Source: Aselliscus stoliczkanus
Taxonomy: Eukaryota; Chordata; Mammalia; Chiroptera; Hipposideridae
Direction: 5' to 3'
Length of the DNA: 64,000 nt
NCBI GenBank assembly: GCA_033961575.1
Contig: CM066727.1
Coordinates: forward strand, 156,721,434-156,785,433
The translations under genes and the position numbers were made by a program. The notes below the pieces were generated by a model. That model saw only the letters and a program-made list of their open reading frames with translations, did not search any database and was not told the origin of the DNA. Shown here one piece after another: positions 1 through 24,056 of this stretch. Positions within the stretch are counted from its first letter, which is position 1. Each line of letters starts with the position of its first letter.

Positions 1-1325
1 AAAGCAAGTTGGGACTAGAATCCAGGTCTGTGTCCTCTCCCAGATCCCTCTTGGTGCCCACAGAGAGCACTGTATCCATGGTGATGAGCAGGCCTGGAGA
101 GCATCAGGGTGCCCCTGCCCCAGGAATTCCATGTTGGGGGATAGGCCAGCCATCCAGGAGTGGATGCCCACCCCCAGCCCCCAGTCAGCTTTGTGCCTCA
201 GCCACCTCAACCCCAGCCTCAGTCCCCCCCCCCACCAATGGAGCCCCATGCCCCCTGCCCTGCTATATATGCCCAGCGCCCACCACTCTCTAGCTGCCAG
301 TGCAAGGAGCTGTTCTGAATTAGAGATGGGCCCCAGAATTCCAGTTAAAATAGAAACCTTGGCCCAGCATTGAGCTCTTGGTCTACTGCCGTAAAGGGAA
401 GGTCTTCCAGGGCCAGCTGTGGTTCCCTGCCTCAGGTCAGCCCAGCTTTGGGAAGTCTCTCAGGGTACCTGGGCCTGGAGCTCCTGGCTCGTATCCCTAG
501 CGCTGAGGCTCAGTTATCACCTGACTTGGCTGCTGTCCCCAAGGCCTAGCCTCCTAGAGATAACTGAGTGTCAACATTTGTAAACCACAGGACACTCAGG
601 GCTGCCTGTGAAAGGAGCTGCAAACCCAGGCGTGTTCTGGTAGGGCAGGGAGGTGGCCCTTCCCTGGAGGAGGCCTAGGGCAGGGAGGGATGGGCCTGGG
701 AATGAATGTTTATTAACTACCTACTGAGTGCAGATAAGTGTCAGGCACATGCATGTTCTTAAGTTCTTACAACAATCCCTAAATATGCAAATAGTTTTAA
801 CAATTTAGTAGATGAGGGAACTCAGAAGAAGTAAAATACCACCATGCTGCTGAGTTAATAAGATGATGATATCGGCATTCTTACCTAGGTCTGTCTGTTT
901 CCAAAGACCAGGCCTGTGGGCTCCACCCCAGCACAGTCCCTCAGGCATTCTCCATGGCCAGAGCTCTTCCACTGTGCATCTCCAGGCACTTCTTGGAGCC
1001 CCACTGCATGGGCTGAAGAGAGCTTTGTTCCCTCTGAAGACTCTCCTTCTCTTTCAAGTCCTAGTTGACTTTATGTCCTTAGAGCCCAAGACATTTCATA
1101 GTTGAGTTCTTGCTTCTTATAGGCCTGTCCTGCACAGAACCCCTATGTGATAACTTGTTTAATGTTTTTACAGATGTACACCTTTTCTACCCAGCATTAG
1201 CACAGCACCTGGCATATAGTAGGTGCTCAATAATATGTCTTGAAGGATTGACTTTTAGCTCCCCATTGTGCTTCTTTGTATATCTACATCTCCTACTGGT
1301 CTATATAGATCAAGAAGATTCCCCC

Positions 1326-1480
1326 TAGGGCTGGCCGAGTGACTCAGTTGGTTAAGAGCTCGCTCAAGAGTGTGAGCTGAGCTCTGAGCAACAGCAGTTC
1401 GATGCCCAGCCCAAGCTGAGCGGCAACTAAGCTGCCAACAGGTGGCAGGGTGGCTCAGCTAAAAAAAAAAAAAGAAGAAG
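1326..1480 (+). mobile_element. tRNA-derived SINE with 14-bp target-site duplication
   Basis: The head GGCTGGCCGAGTGACTCAGTTGGTTAAGAG carries a box A-like segment and GTTCGATGCCC a box B-like one; the element ends in an A-rich tail. Identical 14-base flanks (AAGAAGATTCCCCC) lie at 1312-1325 and 1481-1494, proving insertion by target-primed reverse transcription. The body differs from the other SINE types in the window. Confidence 0.85.
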
Positions 1481-3531
1481 AAGAAGATTCCCCCAAAACT
1501 GATATGATATTATCTTGGTCATTAATTTGGAAAACCTTTATGTCTGCTTCCCGGCTGTTGTCCTTACGCCACCAGTGGCAATTTGAAATGTTTTTAAGCT
1601 GCTAGTGCTTTCAGATCTTGCCTCTCTAACTTGCTTCTAGACTTCATAGAGAGGGGCATGTCTTGCATCAAAATAACTTTCCGAAATCCATTTTCTCATG
1701 CAGCGAGAAACTTAGAAGGAAGGAGAAAAGCTATTGGATAGTCAAATGACTTTCACAAAGTCCCTGCCCTCAGCTCATGCACTCTATTCATTGGAGCTCC
1801 CATCAAATGCTCTTTCAGAACCTATTGTCTCTTACCAGGTCAGTGGCTTTTACCTTCAAAAACATGTGCCCTCCTATGTAGGCATAGTAATGGCATTCTT
1901 AGTAGCAACACATTGAGAAAAATGATTTAAAAAAATCTATGAAATTAGTAACCCCTTTAAACAAATGACTTACTTCATAAATCACAGCATCTGCATATGT
2001 GAGAGGCATTTGACTTATTCAGTCCCCAGACAGTGTGGCCCCGAGGGAGGCTGATAGGTTGGCGGCCTCTGTTTGAAGCCAACAGATCCCAGCAGCGTTT
2101 CCCCCGCTGACATCGCACATGGGAAGGTGGTCGCTATTTGATATAAGTGATTCGGAGGAACAATGTCAAAGGTTAACCTTGAATCTTCTTAACTTTGTCC
2201 TTTCAAAGTAAATCATTTACAAACTGTATTTAATTTTTCACACTCTTCAGATAGATTCGGACACTTTGTGTGTGTGCCATGCTGAAGACCAGGGTCCTAC
2301 GGTGAAATTATAGCCAATTCTAATTAGATGTCATGGTTACGACTTTGGACTCTAGAGCCACACTGGCCTGGCCTGAATACCAGCTCCACCACTTGCTAGC
2401 TGTGTGACTTTGAGCAAGGTAGATAGCCTCTAGGCCTCAGTTTCCTTATCTGCAAAATGGGGATAATAGCACCTTCCTTAAGTGGTTGTTATGAGAACTA
2501 AATATACATGAGTTAATATAGAAGAAGCACTTAGAACCATGCCCGGTTTTATATATTTTATTCATTTTTATTCACACTATTTTTTATTACATAAAACTTG
2601 ATCTCGAGAATTTCCAGCTCCCAACAGATGTGAAAAAACTCTTAATGGGGAGAAAGGTGCACTTCTAGGAGCAGGCACCAATAGGAAGACACAACACACA
2701 GCTTAACAGAGAGAGGGAGACTGAAAGCCATGAAAGGTAGCACAAGAACTCAAAATCATAGCAGTCTGGGTCATGCAGGAAGACAGCCCCCTATAATTCT
2801 GAGGTCATAACCTTGTGCCTACAAAATCCAGTGATTGTTCCGAATTATGCCTCTGAATCATCAAGAAAAGGTTATAGGAGGTCTGTTATAAGGTATTTTG
2901 TCTTGAAAATATTTTGATAACAATTATTTAAATTAAAAAGGTAAGTTTGGCTCACTTATCTGGTGGACGGGCATTCAGTGTGTGCCATCCTTGACATTGT
3001 AGGGTGCATGCAGTGTTGGTGCCCTTCTCACTGCCCTTTCCTGAGCCTAGGACAATGACTAGCACATAGCAGCTACGAGCCATGACGATGGGTTGGGTGT
3101 CCAATCTGTCAGACTATATTGAGTAAGCACCATGGCCAGGAAGCCCCAGTGGGCTAGCCTATGCAGGGGAAACACAGGAATTATAAGACATGGCCCCTGC
3201 CCATAAGCAGCCTACAATTCTAATGAAGGAGGCCTTGAGCTTCTTAGGCTGTCTCTAATATAAGCATTTATTGGAAACTATACTAACCATAAATATTACA
3301 GAGTGGAAGACACTTGGTTACTGGTATCTGTAGGAAAAACCAGATATACTGCAAAAACAAGAAATGAGACCTCAGTGCAGATCAGGGCAATCAAGAAAGG
3401 CTACATGGTAATAGGGAGTCGGCTGGACGCTGGGTGCTAAAGAATGGATAGAACTTGCACAGCAACTGGGGAGAGAAGACCCAGCTGGACAGGCAGCCAG
3501 CACAAGGGGAGATGCAGTGGCAAGAGTGAGC

Positions 3532-3550
3532 AGGTCAAGTTCACAGGTCA
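3532..3550 (+). promoter_or_regulatory. Triple nuclear-receptor half-site in VDR intron 3
   Basis: AGGTCA (3532-3537), AGTTCA (3538-3543), one spacer base, AGGTCA (3545-3550). The last two form a DR1, the type bound by RXR homodimers, PPAR-RXR or HNF4; the first two form a DR0. Mammalian VDR genes are known to carry intronic enhancers, including autoregulatory ones, but this element is not a DR3, the preferred VDR-RXR site. Motif seen; function inferred. Confidence 0.4.
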
Positions 3551-5305
3551 GCAATCCCAACATGACTAGAGCAGAAGCTGTGTCCAGAGGCACTTAGAAG
3601 TGAGGCTGGAGCTTTAGGAAGGAACTCAGAGAAAATCTTGACTTTAGTTTGGAGGTGGTAAGCAATAAGGATCTGGGAAAAGTTTCTGAGTAGGAGAGTG
3701 ACATTGTAAAACAACAAGGGGTTGTTCAAGCCCATGGACACCCATGGTGTGACTGGCAGGGCCAGCCCCCTGTAGCTCCAGCCTCATCACCTCTTCTGCC
3801 CATCCCTCCGGTGAGCAGGAAAGACCAGACATGCAATCTTGGGTCCTCCAGGCTAGGGCCTTGCACCCTGCCTTGACTGGGATGCTCCCTGCTTCTATCT
3901 CTCCCACCCCATTTGACCTCTTGGGGTCCGAGAAGACACCCTCCGTGGGAGGAGGGTTGGCAACAATTTGGGCAGGTGAGTCAGTAACCTGGGCGTGGCC
4001 TCCTCCCAGTCTTCCTCGTACCTCAGCTGTAGAGGGAATGCGCCATCTTTTGCTGCAGGCTTCCCTTTCCTGCTGTGCCTGAGACTCTGGTTGCCCACTC
4101 CCACCCTTCATAGTCTCTCCCCCACCCCCCACCAACTTCTCTTGTCCTCTTCCCACCGCAGGCACCTGAGCCAATGGGCCTCTCTTAAAGCCTGGAACCC
4201 ACTCACTCTGAAATCTGGTTCCTTTCCCTGCTCTTGTGAAACTCTCCAGGTCTGTAGGCAGAGGCCCTGGCAACACCAGCACAGAGCAAGTAACTACAGG
4301 CCGAGGGCCCCAGTGCCCACTCCTGCCGTCAGCTTTCTGCAAGCCCCGGCCAGGAGGTCTGTTTGCCTGGCTTCCGTGCCAGGCATCCCTTCTCCCAGCC
4401 CTGCCCTCCGGGGCAGCTGCCCAGCACCGCCTGAAGCCCCTGCACAGCATGAAGGGGCATAAAGTCTCCCCATCTTCAGACACCTGGCTAGCAGCTAGAG
4501 AGAACTTCTTAGATTAGAACTGTGAGGTGTGATCATCAGTGACCTCTAGAGGGCTTGAAAACGTCCTTGGGCAGAAATATCAAGACTCAACAGGTTGGAG
4601 GAGGTGTTGTTTTGCAGGGAACCAAAGAAGGAAAGTCTTTCTACCTTGGTCAGAATCCATCAGGTGCTCGACTTCCAAGCCTGGAAACTTGGCCATGAGA
4701 ATGGCCATGTAGGTAGAGGCATCTTCGCAGTAGCCCCTAGTTTCCAATGTGACTGTCCACACACTGACTCATCCTCTCTTCTCCCAGATGTCTCCTTCAG
4801 TGTGAGAGAATATGAGAGGAGGGAGAAGTGGCAAGAATTCATGTTGAATGAGCAGCTGCTCTGTGCTGGGCATGCCCTGTATTCAGTTCTCAGAACAGCC
4901 CATCTTCTGAGGGAGGTGTTGACCACTGCTGCCCCATCTACACTCACTTTAAGGAGGAAGGAACTGAAAACAGGACCTTAGTAGAGATGATATGGTCCAA
5001 ACTTCTCATTTTATAAACAAGAGAACAAAAGCCCAGAGAGTTTAAACAGTTTTCCCAGAGCCACACGTGTGCGTGAGAATCCTGCCTCCCTAATGCCTCG
5101 ACCCTCCACCGCTCGAGTCCTCTTTTTCCTCCTCTCTCACGCACCTGCCTTTTCATAGAAAATCCAGTTTTCCACCCGCAGGGTGAGCGGAGCTTTCCTC
5201 TGGGGCGGGCGACAGCCTTCCCACCTGTGCCTTTAGCACCTAGAAGTAGGTTTCCCTGAGGAGCTGCGGCCCAGCCCTCCGACGCCCTGCCTTTCCCGTC
5301 CACAG

Positions 5306-17082
<11,777 letters not shown>

Positions 17083-17458
17083 CGAGAGCAGCCTGCGGTG
17101 GCACCTGGGTGGGGCTGCTCATCTGGCGCCATGTGCCCAGGCCTGGGGCTGGCAGCTGTCCAGCAGCCTTTCCCACGCCTTCTCAAGTTCAGCCCCTCCT
17201 CTCCCACCTCTCCTTCCTGCCTGGCTCAACCTCTCTTCTGCCCAACCTAAGACCAGGTCCCCACTTCCTGCAGGCCAAGGCTGTCCCCAGTCCCTTGAGA
17301 CCTCAATCACGAGGAATTGCTGTTTATTTGACAGAAAGACTCAAATGGGGGCAGACAGCAGAGACTGAAGGTGGAGCCTCACCCTGGGATGCCCCCACCG
17401 TTCCAGAAGTGGCTGCTGGCTGGTGCCCAGGGGAAAGGCAGGAGAAACGCACTCATTC

Positions 17459-17466
17459 CTCAGGGA
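17459..17466 (+). promoter_or_regulatory. Candidate miR-125 target site in the VDR 3' UTR
   Basis: CTCAGGGA is complementary to the miR-125 seed and lies 377 bases into the 3' UTR. Repression of human VDR by miR-125b through an early 3' UTR site has been reported. Seen: the 8-mer. Inferred: that it is the orthologous functional site. Confidence 0.55.
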
Positions 17467-19179
17467 CCGATGCCTGTACCTCCCCCCGCTCCAGGCCCAC
17501 ATGTCCAGAGTCTAGTGGGGATCTCCCTCCCCCTGCTCCACCCATGATAAATAACCAGCCACAACCCTCCCCTGACCCTCACCTCATCCTGACTCCAGTG
17601 TGTGCTTTTCTGTCCCAGGCCAGCATGCCATGATGGGGCCTTCACCCTCTGCCTTCCTACCTGGCCTGTCTAGGACACTCACTGCCAAGGATAACCAAAA
17701 ACAGGGTGACTAAGGTCACAACTCCCCCTCTCCCACCTCTGCTGGCCAAAGTGCCTAAACACTCAGTGCCCACCCTCCGCCCATCACCATGGTAACATTC
17801 TCCTCGGAAGCAGCTATGGTGAGATGAGCTTTCTCCCCATGACTGGGGCCATTGGCCCAGAACCCACCTGCTGAGAGACCCAAGGAGGGAAGAAAGCAGG
17901 ACCCAAACAGTGGGAACAGGCAAACCCAGCCTCACAGAAGAGTAGTGGATGGTGGCCACAACTGTCCCTGTCACCAAGCCCATGGCTCCTTGGCCTGGAT
18001 CTAAGGAGTTAGTTGAGGCAGGAGCTCTCCTTCCAGCAAGCCATGTGGCAGGACTGAATTGCCCCCAGGTTGCAGAGAAGTGTCAGACACTGTCCTTAGC
18101 CTCCCCTGCCAGTGCCTTACCTCCCTCCCCAGAGGCTCTCCAGAGCCCTCCCACTGCAGCCTTGGGCGCTGGTGGGGTCTCACCCTAAGATGGCCAAGGG
18201 TGACACCGAGATCAGCCTATTCTGCCAACCGCCTCACAGTCTGGAGAAGCAGTGTCCACTCTGCTTCCTAGTGGGAGCCACGTCTTTTCCACCTGGTGGG
18301 GTACAAGAGAGGCGAAGAACTTGCAGACCCCGACAGCCTAAGTCACGCTCTGCCTGCCTGCTGAGTATAGTTCTAAGATGGCTGTTCCCCTTGGAGAATG
18401 AGGAGATGGTCCCCTAAGACCTCAGGGTGGGTGGAGGGAGAGTGGGTTGGCCTCCGGTGGCTAGTCAGAGAGCCTTTAGGAGTGGAGTCTTCTTATTCTT
18501 AGCTCACCACCCCAAAGTCAGAAGGAGACTGGGGGACCAGGAGGGGTGAGGAACTTACCTTCAAACTCCGTGTTCTCCACAGCCAGACCAGCCTAGAAGA
18601 TGGGAACTCTTGGTCTGTTTACTCTGGGATGGGGTTCCTTGGTGAGTGAGTTATAGCTATGTGCGACCAGCACAGAAAGGGTCGTTCCAGGAAGCACAAA
18701 GTGTCCTTCAGATTGTTACTTGAGTTTGGGGAACACAGCCACTTTCAATGTCGAAGCACAGAGGAGTTCATGTCAGTAAGATACCCCCTCCACCTGCATC
18801 TGTTGTTCCTTGAAAACCCTAGGAGCAATCCAACCACTGCCAAAGTTGTCAGTGTCCACCTGGCCCAGTGTTTGTTTCTTCAGGTGGAAAAACATCTGAC
18901 GGCCACGTTCCTTATTGCAGAATACCATCCTTATGGCTGAATCTTATGTTCATTAGATATGAATTGTTTTCAGAGTCAGATTCCATTTTGTACGACATTC
19001 TAATATAGCGGGTAGTAGACACCACTGATTAAGAGATATTTATGGGGGGCTGACTTATATTGTGAAAATTCTATATATTAATTATTTTTGTTGTTGTTAT
19101 TTTATAAATTAGGGAGAGAGCCTTATTATTTGAATTTAGCTGCAGAACACAAGAACACATCGGTCCAGCTTGCTATTCA

Positions 19180-19360
19180 ATGGGAGAAAAGGCTTAAAAA
19201 TCACTAAACTTGTTCAACCCCCTTATTAAAGAAAGCTGACGCTTAGAGGAGGGCGTAACTCATCCAAACTCATGTAAGTAGTTAGAAGTATCACCAGGAC
19301 TGGGCCCCGACTTTGGACTTATGGTCCAGTGCTCTTTTCACTATACCACGCTTGAGCTCA
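19180..19360 (-). repeat. MIR inside the VDR 3' UTR
   Basis: Antisense MIR text: AGCTGACGCTTAGAGGAGGG, then CTTTGGACTTATGGTCCAGTG and TTCACTATACCACGCTTGAG. It would be part of the mature VDR mRNA. Confidence 0.55.
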
Positions 19361-19604
19361 GACCCCGTTTCCTGTTCCCCCAGTGGTTGACTTAGTCCCT
19401 TGGAGGGAGTGCTGGATTTGAGACAGAGCAAGTCTAGATCCCAAACCCCTGCCTTCCTTCCCTGGGTTGTCACCCTGCTGACCCATCAGGAGAATGAGGG
19501 GCACCTCAGCCTGTGTCTCAATGTGAATCAGACCCCTTACCCCCAATGTGGCCCTGGCTAGATGGGGTCTCTTCCTCAGCCCTGTATAATGCTGTTGCCT
19601 TATC

Positions 19605-19610
19605 AATAAA
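19605..19610 (+). terminator. VDR: VDR polyadenylation signal AATAAA
   Basis: AATAAA preceded by GCCTTATC, with GT-rich sequence (TTTGTCTTTGTAATGTC) 8-25 bases downstream, as a cleavage-stimulation element requires. This is the only canonical hexamer I found in the 3' UTR. An ATTAAA variant at 19225-19230 lies inside an old MIR and could give a shorter form. Confidence 0.85.
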
Positions 19611-20167
19611 GTGCATTTGTCTTTGTAATGTCTCCACCTTCTCAGCTCTCTCTCTGGTCCTCCTTTCTCCAGGAACTGGACACATGGAGAATTACTAGCT
19701 CCTCTGCCCTGGAGCCCACAACAACCCAGCCCACTTCCCAAGGGGAGTCTAGGCGTTAGGAGGGAACAAAAAAAAAAAAAAAAAAAAAAAGGAAAGGTGA
19801 GGTTTAATGGGGCTGAATTGAGAGAAAATGTGATTATCATCTATTCTGCTTTAGAGTGAGAGAAGATGAAGGTAGATGTTTATAAATCTAAAACTTTTAA
19901 AGTGTGTTACCAGAAACCCAGGAAAGTGTGAGCACCAAGAGGCCAAAAGGTTCTGGGAGACAGGAAAACCCTTCTGCTGCCTAACTGGAAGCCAGTGGGG
20001 GAATCGAAGCGAGACCCACAGGGAAGTTTGGGATGTATGACAGGCCCAGTGGAAGCAGCAAAAGCAAGCTTTACACAGTGCCTCCTGAGTTACCGCTAAA
20101 GAGGAAAAAAAAGAAGCTTGTCAGAAATTTGTCAAAAGAAAAACAGTGAAGAAAGTTTTGCTTACGG

Positions 20168-20400
20168 TAATAAAAATAGCTCATACTTACATTGCACTCA
20201 CTTTGTGGCAAGTAAATATTGCTGTAAATAAGTGCTTTATGCAAACCAACTTGCTCTATCCTTATAAGGACCCCAGGGGAGATGGACTACCATTACCCCC
20301 ACTTGACAGAGGGCATAACTTGCCCAAAGCCACGTGGGTGAAGAAATGAGATTTGAACCCTTGACAGCTGGCTCCAGAAGCCATCAACAAAGTGCTACAC
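20168..20400 (-). repeat. MIR
   Basis: Antisense MIR order: CATTGCACTCACTTTGTGGC, TAAGTGCTTTATGC, CCATTACCCCCACTTGACAG, CATAACTTGCCCAAAGCCAC, GATTTGAACCCTTGACAG, ending CACTATACTGC. Confidence 0.75.
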
Positions 20401-22556
20401 TATACTGCATCCTCCTGCTGAGTTGAGTGGCCTGACAAGTGACAGTCTTGCCAGCTCTCTGCTAAAAAGGATGTAAAGGAGGTTCCCATTTCTAAAGTGG
20501 GCCCTGAGATGGGAGAAGGGCTCAACTCTCAGGAAGCATTCAGGTATATAAGCTGCATCCCCTCAGGCACTTAGGTTCTCATCCTGAGAACCTCAAGGAT
20601 GAAAACCAGGCAACTGTTGACAAAAATGTGTCTTGTGTTTGAAATGGCTGTTGTGTCAGTGATAGAAAATTGCAGCCAGCTCCTGTATATACCCAGCACT
20701 CCCAAGGGACCCAGAGGAGCCGACACACCTTCCTCTGCAAAAATAGCCCACTAAAGACACAACATGGTAACCTGCAAATGGGGAAATCATGCTCCATCAA
20801 TTATTTTTTTTTAGGATAAATGGGCCTGGGAACCTGGGAATGTGAATTAGTTTCATTTTTCAGAAGTATCTAAAAAGATTTCAAACCACATGTTTCATTC
20901 GGGGATGGGATGGTAGTAGCAGAATTGGGAATAAGGCTTGAGGACTGTTTTGTTATGAAAAACGAATGGACTTAGAGAAAGGAAATCAACAGCTGCTTAA
21001 ACCTGTATATTTCTGGCTGGGGAAGGATGACATTCTTAGAAACTGTTAGGATAATCTTATTAAGCATTCTGTAGATGACCTAGAGGAATGCAAACTCGCT
21101 AAGGCTGCGTGTTACAATGAACTGTTGCAGGGAAACTGAGAGGACCTCACAGTTAAGATTTTAAGATTTCACGTTCCAACTTTGGTTCTACCCGTGTGCT
21201 GTTCAATAAGGTGGCCACACATGTGGCTATTTCAATGAATTACAATTAAATACAAGCAAACACTTAGCTCTTCAGCTGCACTAGCCACATTTCCACTACT
21301 CAGCAGCCCCAGGGTTATGGACAGTACAGATCCAAACATTTCTGTTGCTGCACCAGTCGACGAAACGCATTCCTCCCTAATTGTAGATGACACGCTTCTG
21401 TTAACCTGTTGGGCAGACAGCCCCTAAACTGTTCAACATCGTGTAGGAGATATGTATGCCGCTTCCTCACTGCTATGAACAGGCCTGTAAAACGGGCATA
21501 AAGGAAGAACACCTCCCAGGCTGTGGGGTGCATAGGCTCAGAACTTCACTTGGCAAAAACACGGGTAGGCCAGTGTGTGCCGGGAAGCGTTGATTCTTTC
21601 AGTCCTGGGGGCAAGCCAACGGGGCCTGCCTGGAGTGGCCAGACCCCTCAGGTCAGTGTCTCTAGCTTCTCTGCTGGAACTCCCTGGAGGCTGTCTAGGC
21701 AGTGTGTGGTCTGTCTGCCTGCCTCATGGCCCCGCAGGGCACAAGGGTGATGAGTGAGTGACATCTGGCATCCTGAGCACCACCCAAAGGATGCCTCATT
21801 AGGTGAATACCCTGCTGGCAATGGGCACTCATGGTGGACAAGAAGGCACCTGGAGGAGTCTGTGCTCCAAGAGGCCAAGGAGAACAGGGGAGTGTGGAGC
21901 AGTGGTTGGTGAGGGTGCAGGGGTGGGGGCGGTAATTCGGGAGGTGGGGGCGGCAGCTTCCTGCTCCTGACAACTGCTCTAAATCACTGTATTCGGACAT
22001 GTCGTATACGATACATGAGATAGTATTGTAAGTCAGGTTCCAGGGACGCTGACTCTGAAACGTAGGTTGAAGTGCAGGGAGTTTACCGGGGAGAGGTCTC
22101 AGGGTTACCAGCTTTGGAGGCAAGGAGGGAAATAGGATCAGGTAGAGGAGGAAGTTGGGCTGTAATGCGGTCTCAAGGGAGGTCTCAGCCAGCCCTGAGA
22201 CTGCATTGGCCCTTGCTGGGTTTTTATATTCCTTCATCAGCTGATATGGATGCTGGCTGTCCCCAGGAAGAGAGTGTGACTGTGACATGATCCTGAGCTA
22301 GGCAGCTCTTTTCAGGAAAGTTCAGGGAGGACTGCGGGGTTGTCTCTTCACAATTTGTACAACCAGATAGGCCCTTTCAACATCGGCTACTCTGCCTCCG
22401 GGGGGGAGGGGGGGCAGAGGCTTCCAGGCCCTTCCCTTGGGCTCTAGGTAGTGGAACAGCAATAGTCCCAGATGCTCCCTCCAGAGGAGGGTGTTTCCAG
22501 CTTCTCCCCAGCTCTGGACTATCTGGTCTTCTTTTCCTAAATCATCTTGAACTTCA

Positions 22557-22570
22557 CCACTAGGTGGTGC
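22557..22570 (+). promoter_or_regulatory. Candidate CTCF site, forward orientation
   Basis: CCACTAGGTGGTGC matches the CTCF core CCASYAGRKGGCRS at 13 of 14 positions (T for C near the end). It lies about 3 kb downstream of the VDR poly(A) site. Motif seen; binding inferred. Confidence 0.5.
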
Positions 22571-23079
22571 TACTGCCCTACAGGGACAGGTTCTAGCTGC
22601 TGGCTTGGCCTCTCTCTCCCCCATTTCCTCCCTCTATCCCCCACTCCCGCCCTTTCTGTATCTCTGTGAAGCTGCCTGTGTCCCTGCTACTGCAGGCACC
22701 TGGTCGTGTTCACCTGTCCTCACATCAGTGACCATGTAGAATGGATAAAGGGCCTGCTTTCTGGCTTCCCAGGCCACCTCTGGTATCAAAGCCAGGGAAG
22801 AATCTGACATACCTTACGTAGCCAAAGGCACAATAAGGCTAAGCTCTTCTTTTGTGCCTGGAGCCTCTGAGCACCCTCCATGCTGGCTGCAGGTTCCCTC
22901 TGAGGTCCAGCTTTGTTGTGCAGTCCTTCCAGCGTTTCCCAGCACAGACACAGCACTGAACTCAGTGCTGGGGATACAGCAATGAATAAGACAGTCACAG
23001 TCCCCCAGAAAGGCACAGTCCAGTGGGAAAAGACAGATCATCACCAAACAGTATAAGCAAAAGCCTCAAAGCTAACACT

Positions 23080-23325
23080 GAAGAGCATTAACTGCTGGAC
23101 CTCTGTCCTGACTCTGCCACTTGCTACCTGGATGACCTTGGACATGTGACTTAACGTTTTTGAGCCTCAGAATCTTCATCTATACAACAGCAACAATAAT
23201 AGCACCTACTTCCAGGTTTGTTGTTGTGATATAATCTGTGTAAAGCGTTTACCTCACTACCTGGATATAATCTGTGTAAAGCATTTACCTCACGACTCAT
23301 AAATGCTGACCAGCATTATTATCAT
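23080..23325 (+). repeat. MIR with an internal 36-bp tandem duplication
   Basis: MIR sense order: CTGACTCTGCCACTTGCTAC, GACCTTGGACATGTGACTTA, GAGCCTCAGAATCTTCATCT, GCACCTACTTCC. The unit starting GATATAATCTGTGTAAAGC occurs twice, at 23228 and 23264. Confidence 0.75.
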
Positions 23326-24056
23326 GTTGCAGAATGGAGGCATGGTCAAGTCAATTTTCATTAAGTCTCTGACCACCGGACCTTGCAGGGCGCTCTGAAC
23401 TGGTCCCAGATGATCTCTTTGGCCCACCCGTCCTTTAGTTCTCAGCCTCTGGAGTTGTGGGCGCCTTCATGTTCCATGAGTATCTACTGGAGTTGGAAGA
23501 AGGCGTCATTTTGCCATCTGGCCACCAAGGGAGGGATGGGGGGTAGGCATGCAACTTAATAAGCCAAATGGGCCCCAACTGAAACAGCTCCGCCTGGAGA
23601 GAAAAGTGTGGGAAAGAGATGGGAAGGCAGACACATACGTCTGAAACACATGGAATCCTAGTTAATACTGTCCCCAAGTTCTTTCAATTATGGCCTTTCT
23701 TTAAAAGCTTTGCTACTGCAATGACCACCACCTCCCCACCCCTGTGCACACATAACAGACCCGAAATTAATGTCAGCATTCTCTGGGTAGAAGTGGCTCA
23801 TCCCCAACGAAGAGGAACCCAAATAAGAGTCAAGAAGCAGGTCTTCTCCATGTATTTTTTTGTGTCACTTTTTCACGTTTTTGATCCCTGTGCTTACTGG
23901 ACCCTTGCTCCTTTGGAGAGGTACAGAGCCCACTATGATCACGTCTGTCTGCCTCTCAGGGTCACCTGTCACTGTCCAGACATTGAAGCTCAAGCCACTG
24001 CCACCTCCAGCCACTTGCAGCTCTCTGACCGTGCACCTCCGTGGCCTGCCTCCACC

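Larger units (their letters stand above)
1..5305 (+). other. VDR intron 3 (3' part)
   Basis: No exon of VDR or any other gene is recognisable here. It holds MIR and L2 relics (about 699-856, 1130-1245, 2335-2545, 4980-5060), one young SINE (1326-1480), and an AT/CpG-mixed unique stretch near 2030-2220 with a DR1-like motif (TCAAAGGTTAA, 2166-2176) and TCF/LEF-like CTTTGT and TTCAAAG words. A triple nuclear-receptor half-site lies at 3532-3550. The segment 3600-4560 is GC-rich and has long but non-coding open frames. Confidence 0.85.
17083..19630 (+). other. VDR: VDR 3' untranslated region
   Basis: Continuous with exon 9 from the TGA to the poly(A) signal near 19605, about 2.55 kb; the human 3' UTR is about 3.2 kb as I recall. 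It starts GC-rich and becomes AT-rich after about 18.9 kb, with UAUUUAU-like elements near 19036 and 19079-19100. An antisense MIR lies at about 19180-19360. An 8-mer complementary to the miR-125 seed sits at 17459-17466. The exact 3' end is inferred from the signal, not shown by transcript data. Confidence 0.85.

Noticed and set aside
3644..4483. 279-codon open frame on the minus strand
   Set aside because: Lies in VDR intron 3, resembles no family I know, is low in complexity, and overlaps equally open shadow frames on the other strand. GC-rich composition explains it.
1..5305. VDR exons 2-3 (zinc fingers)
   Set aside because: Looked for the cysteine-rich DNA-binding region upstream of exon 4 and found none; these exons must lie before the window.
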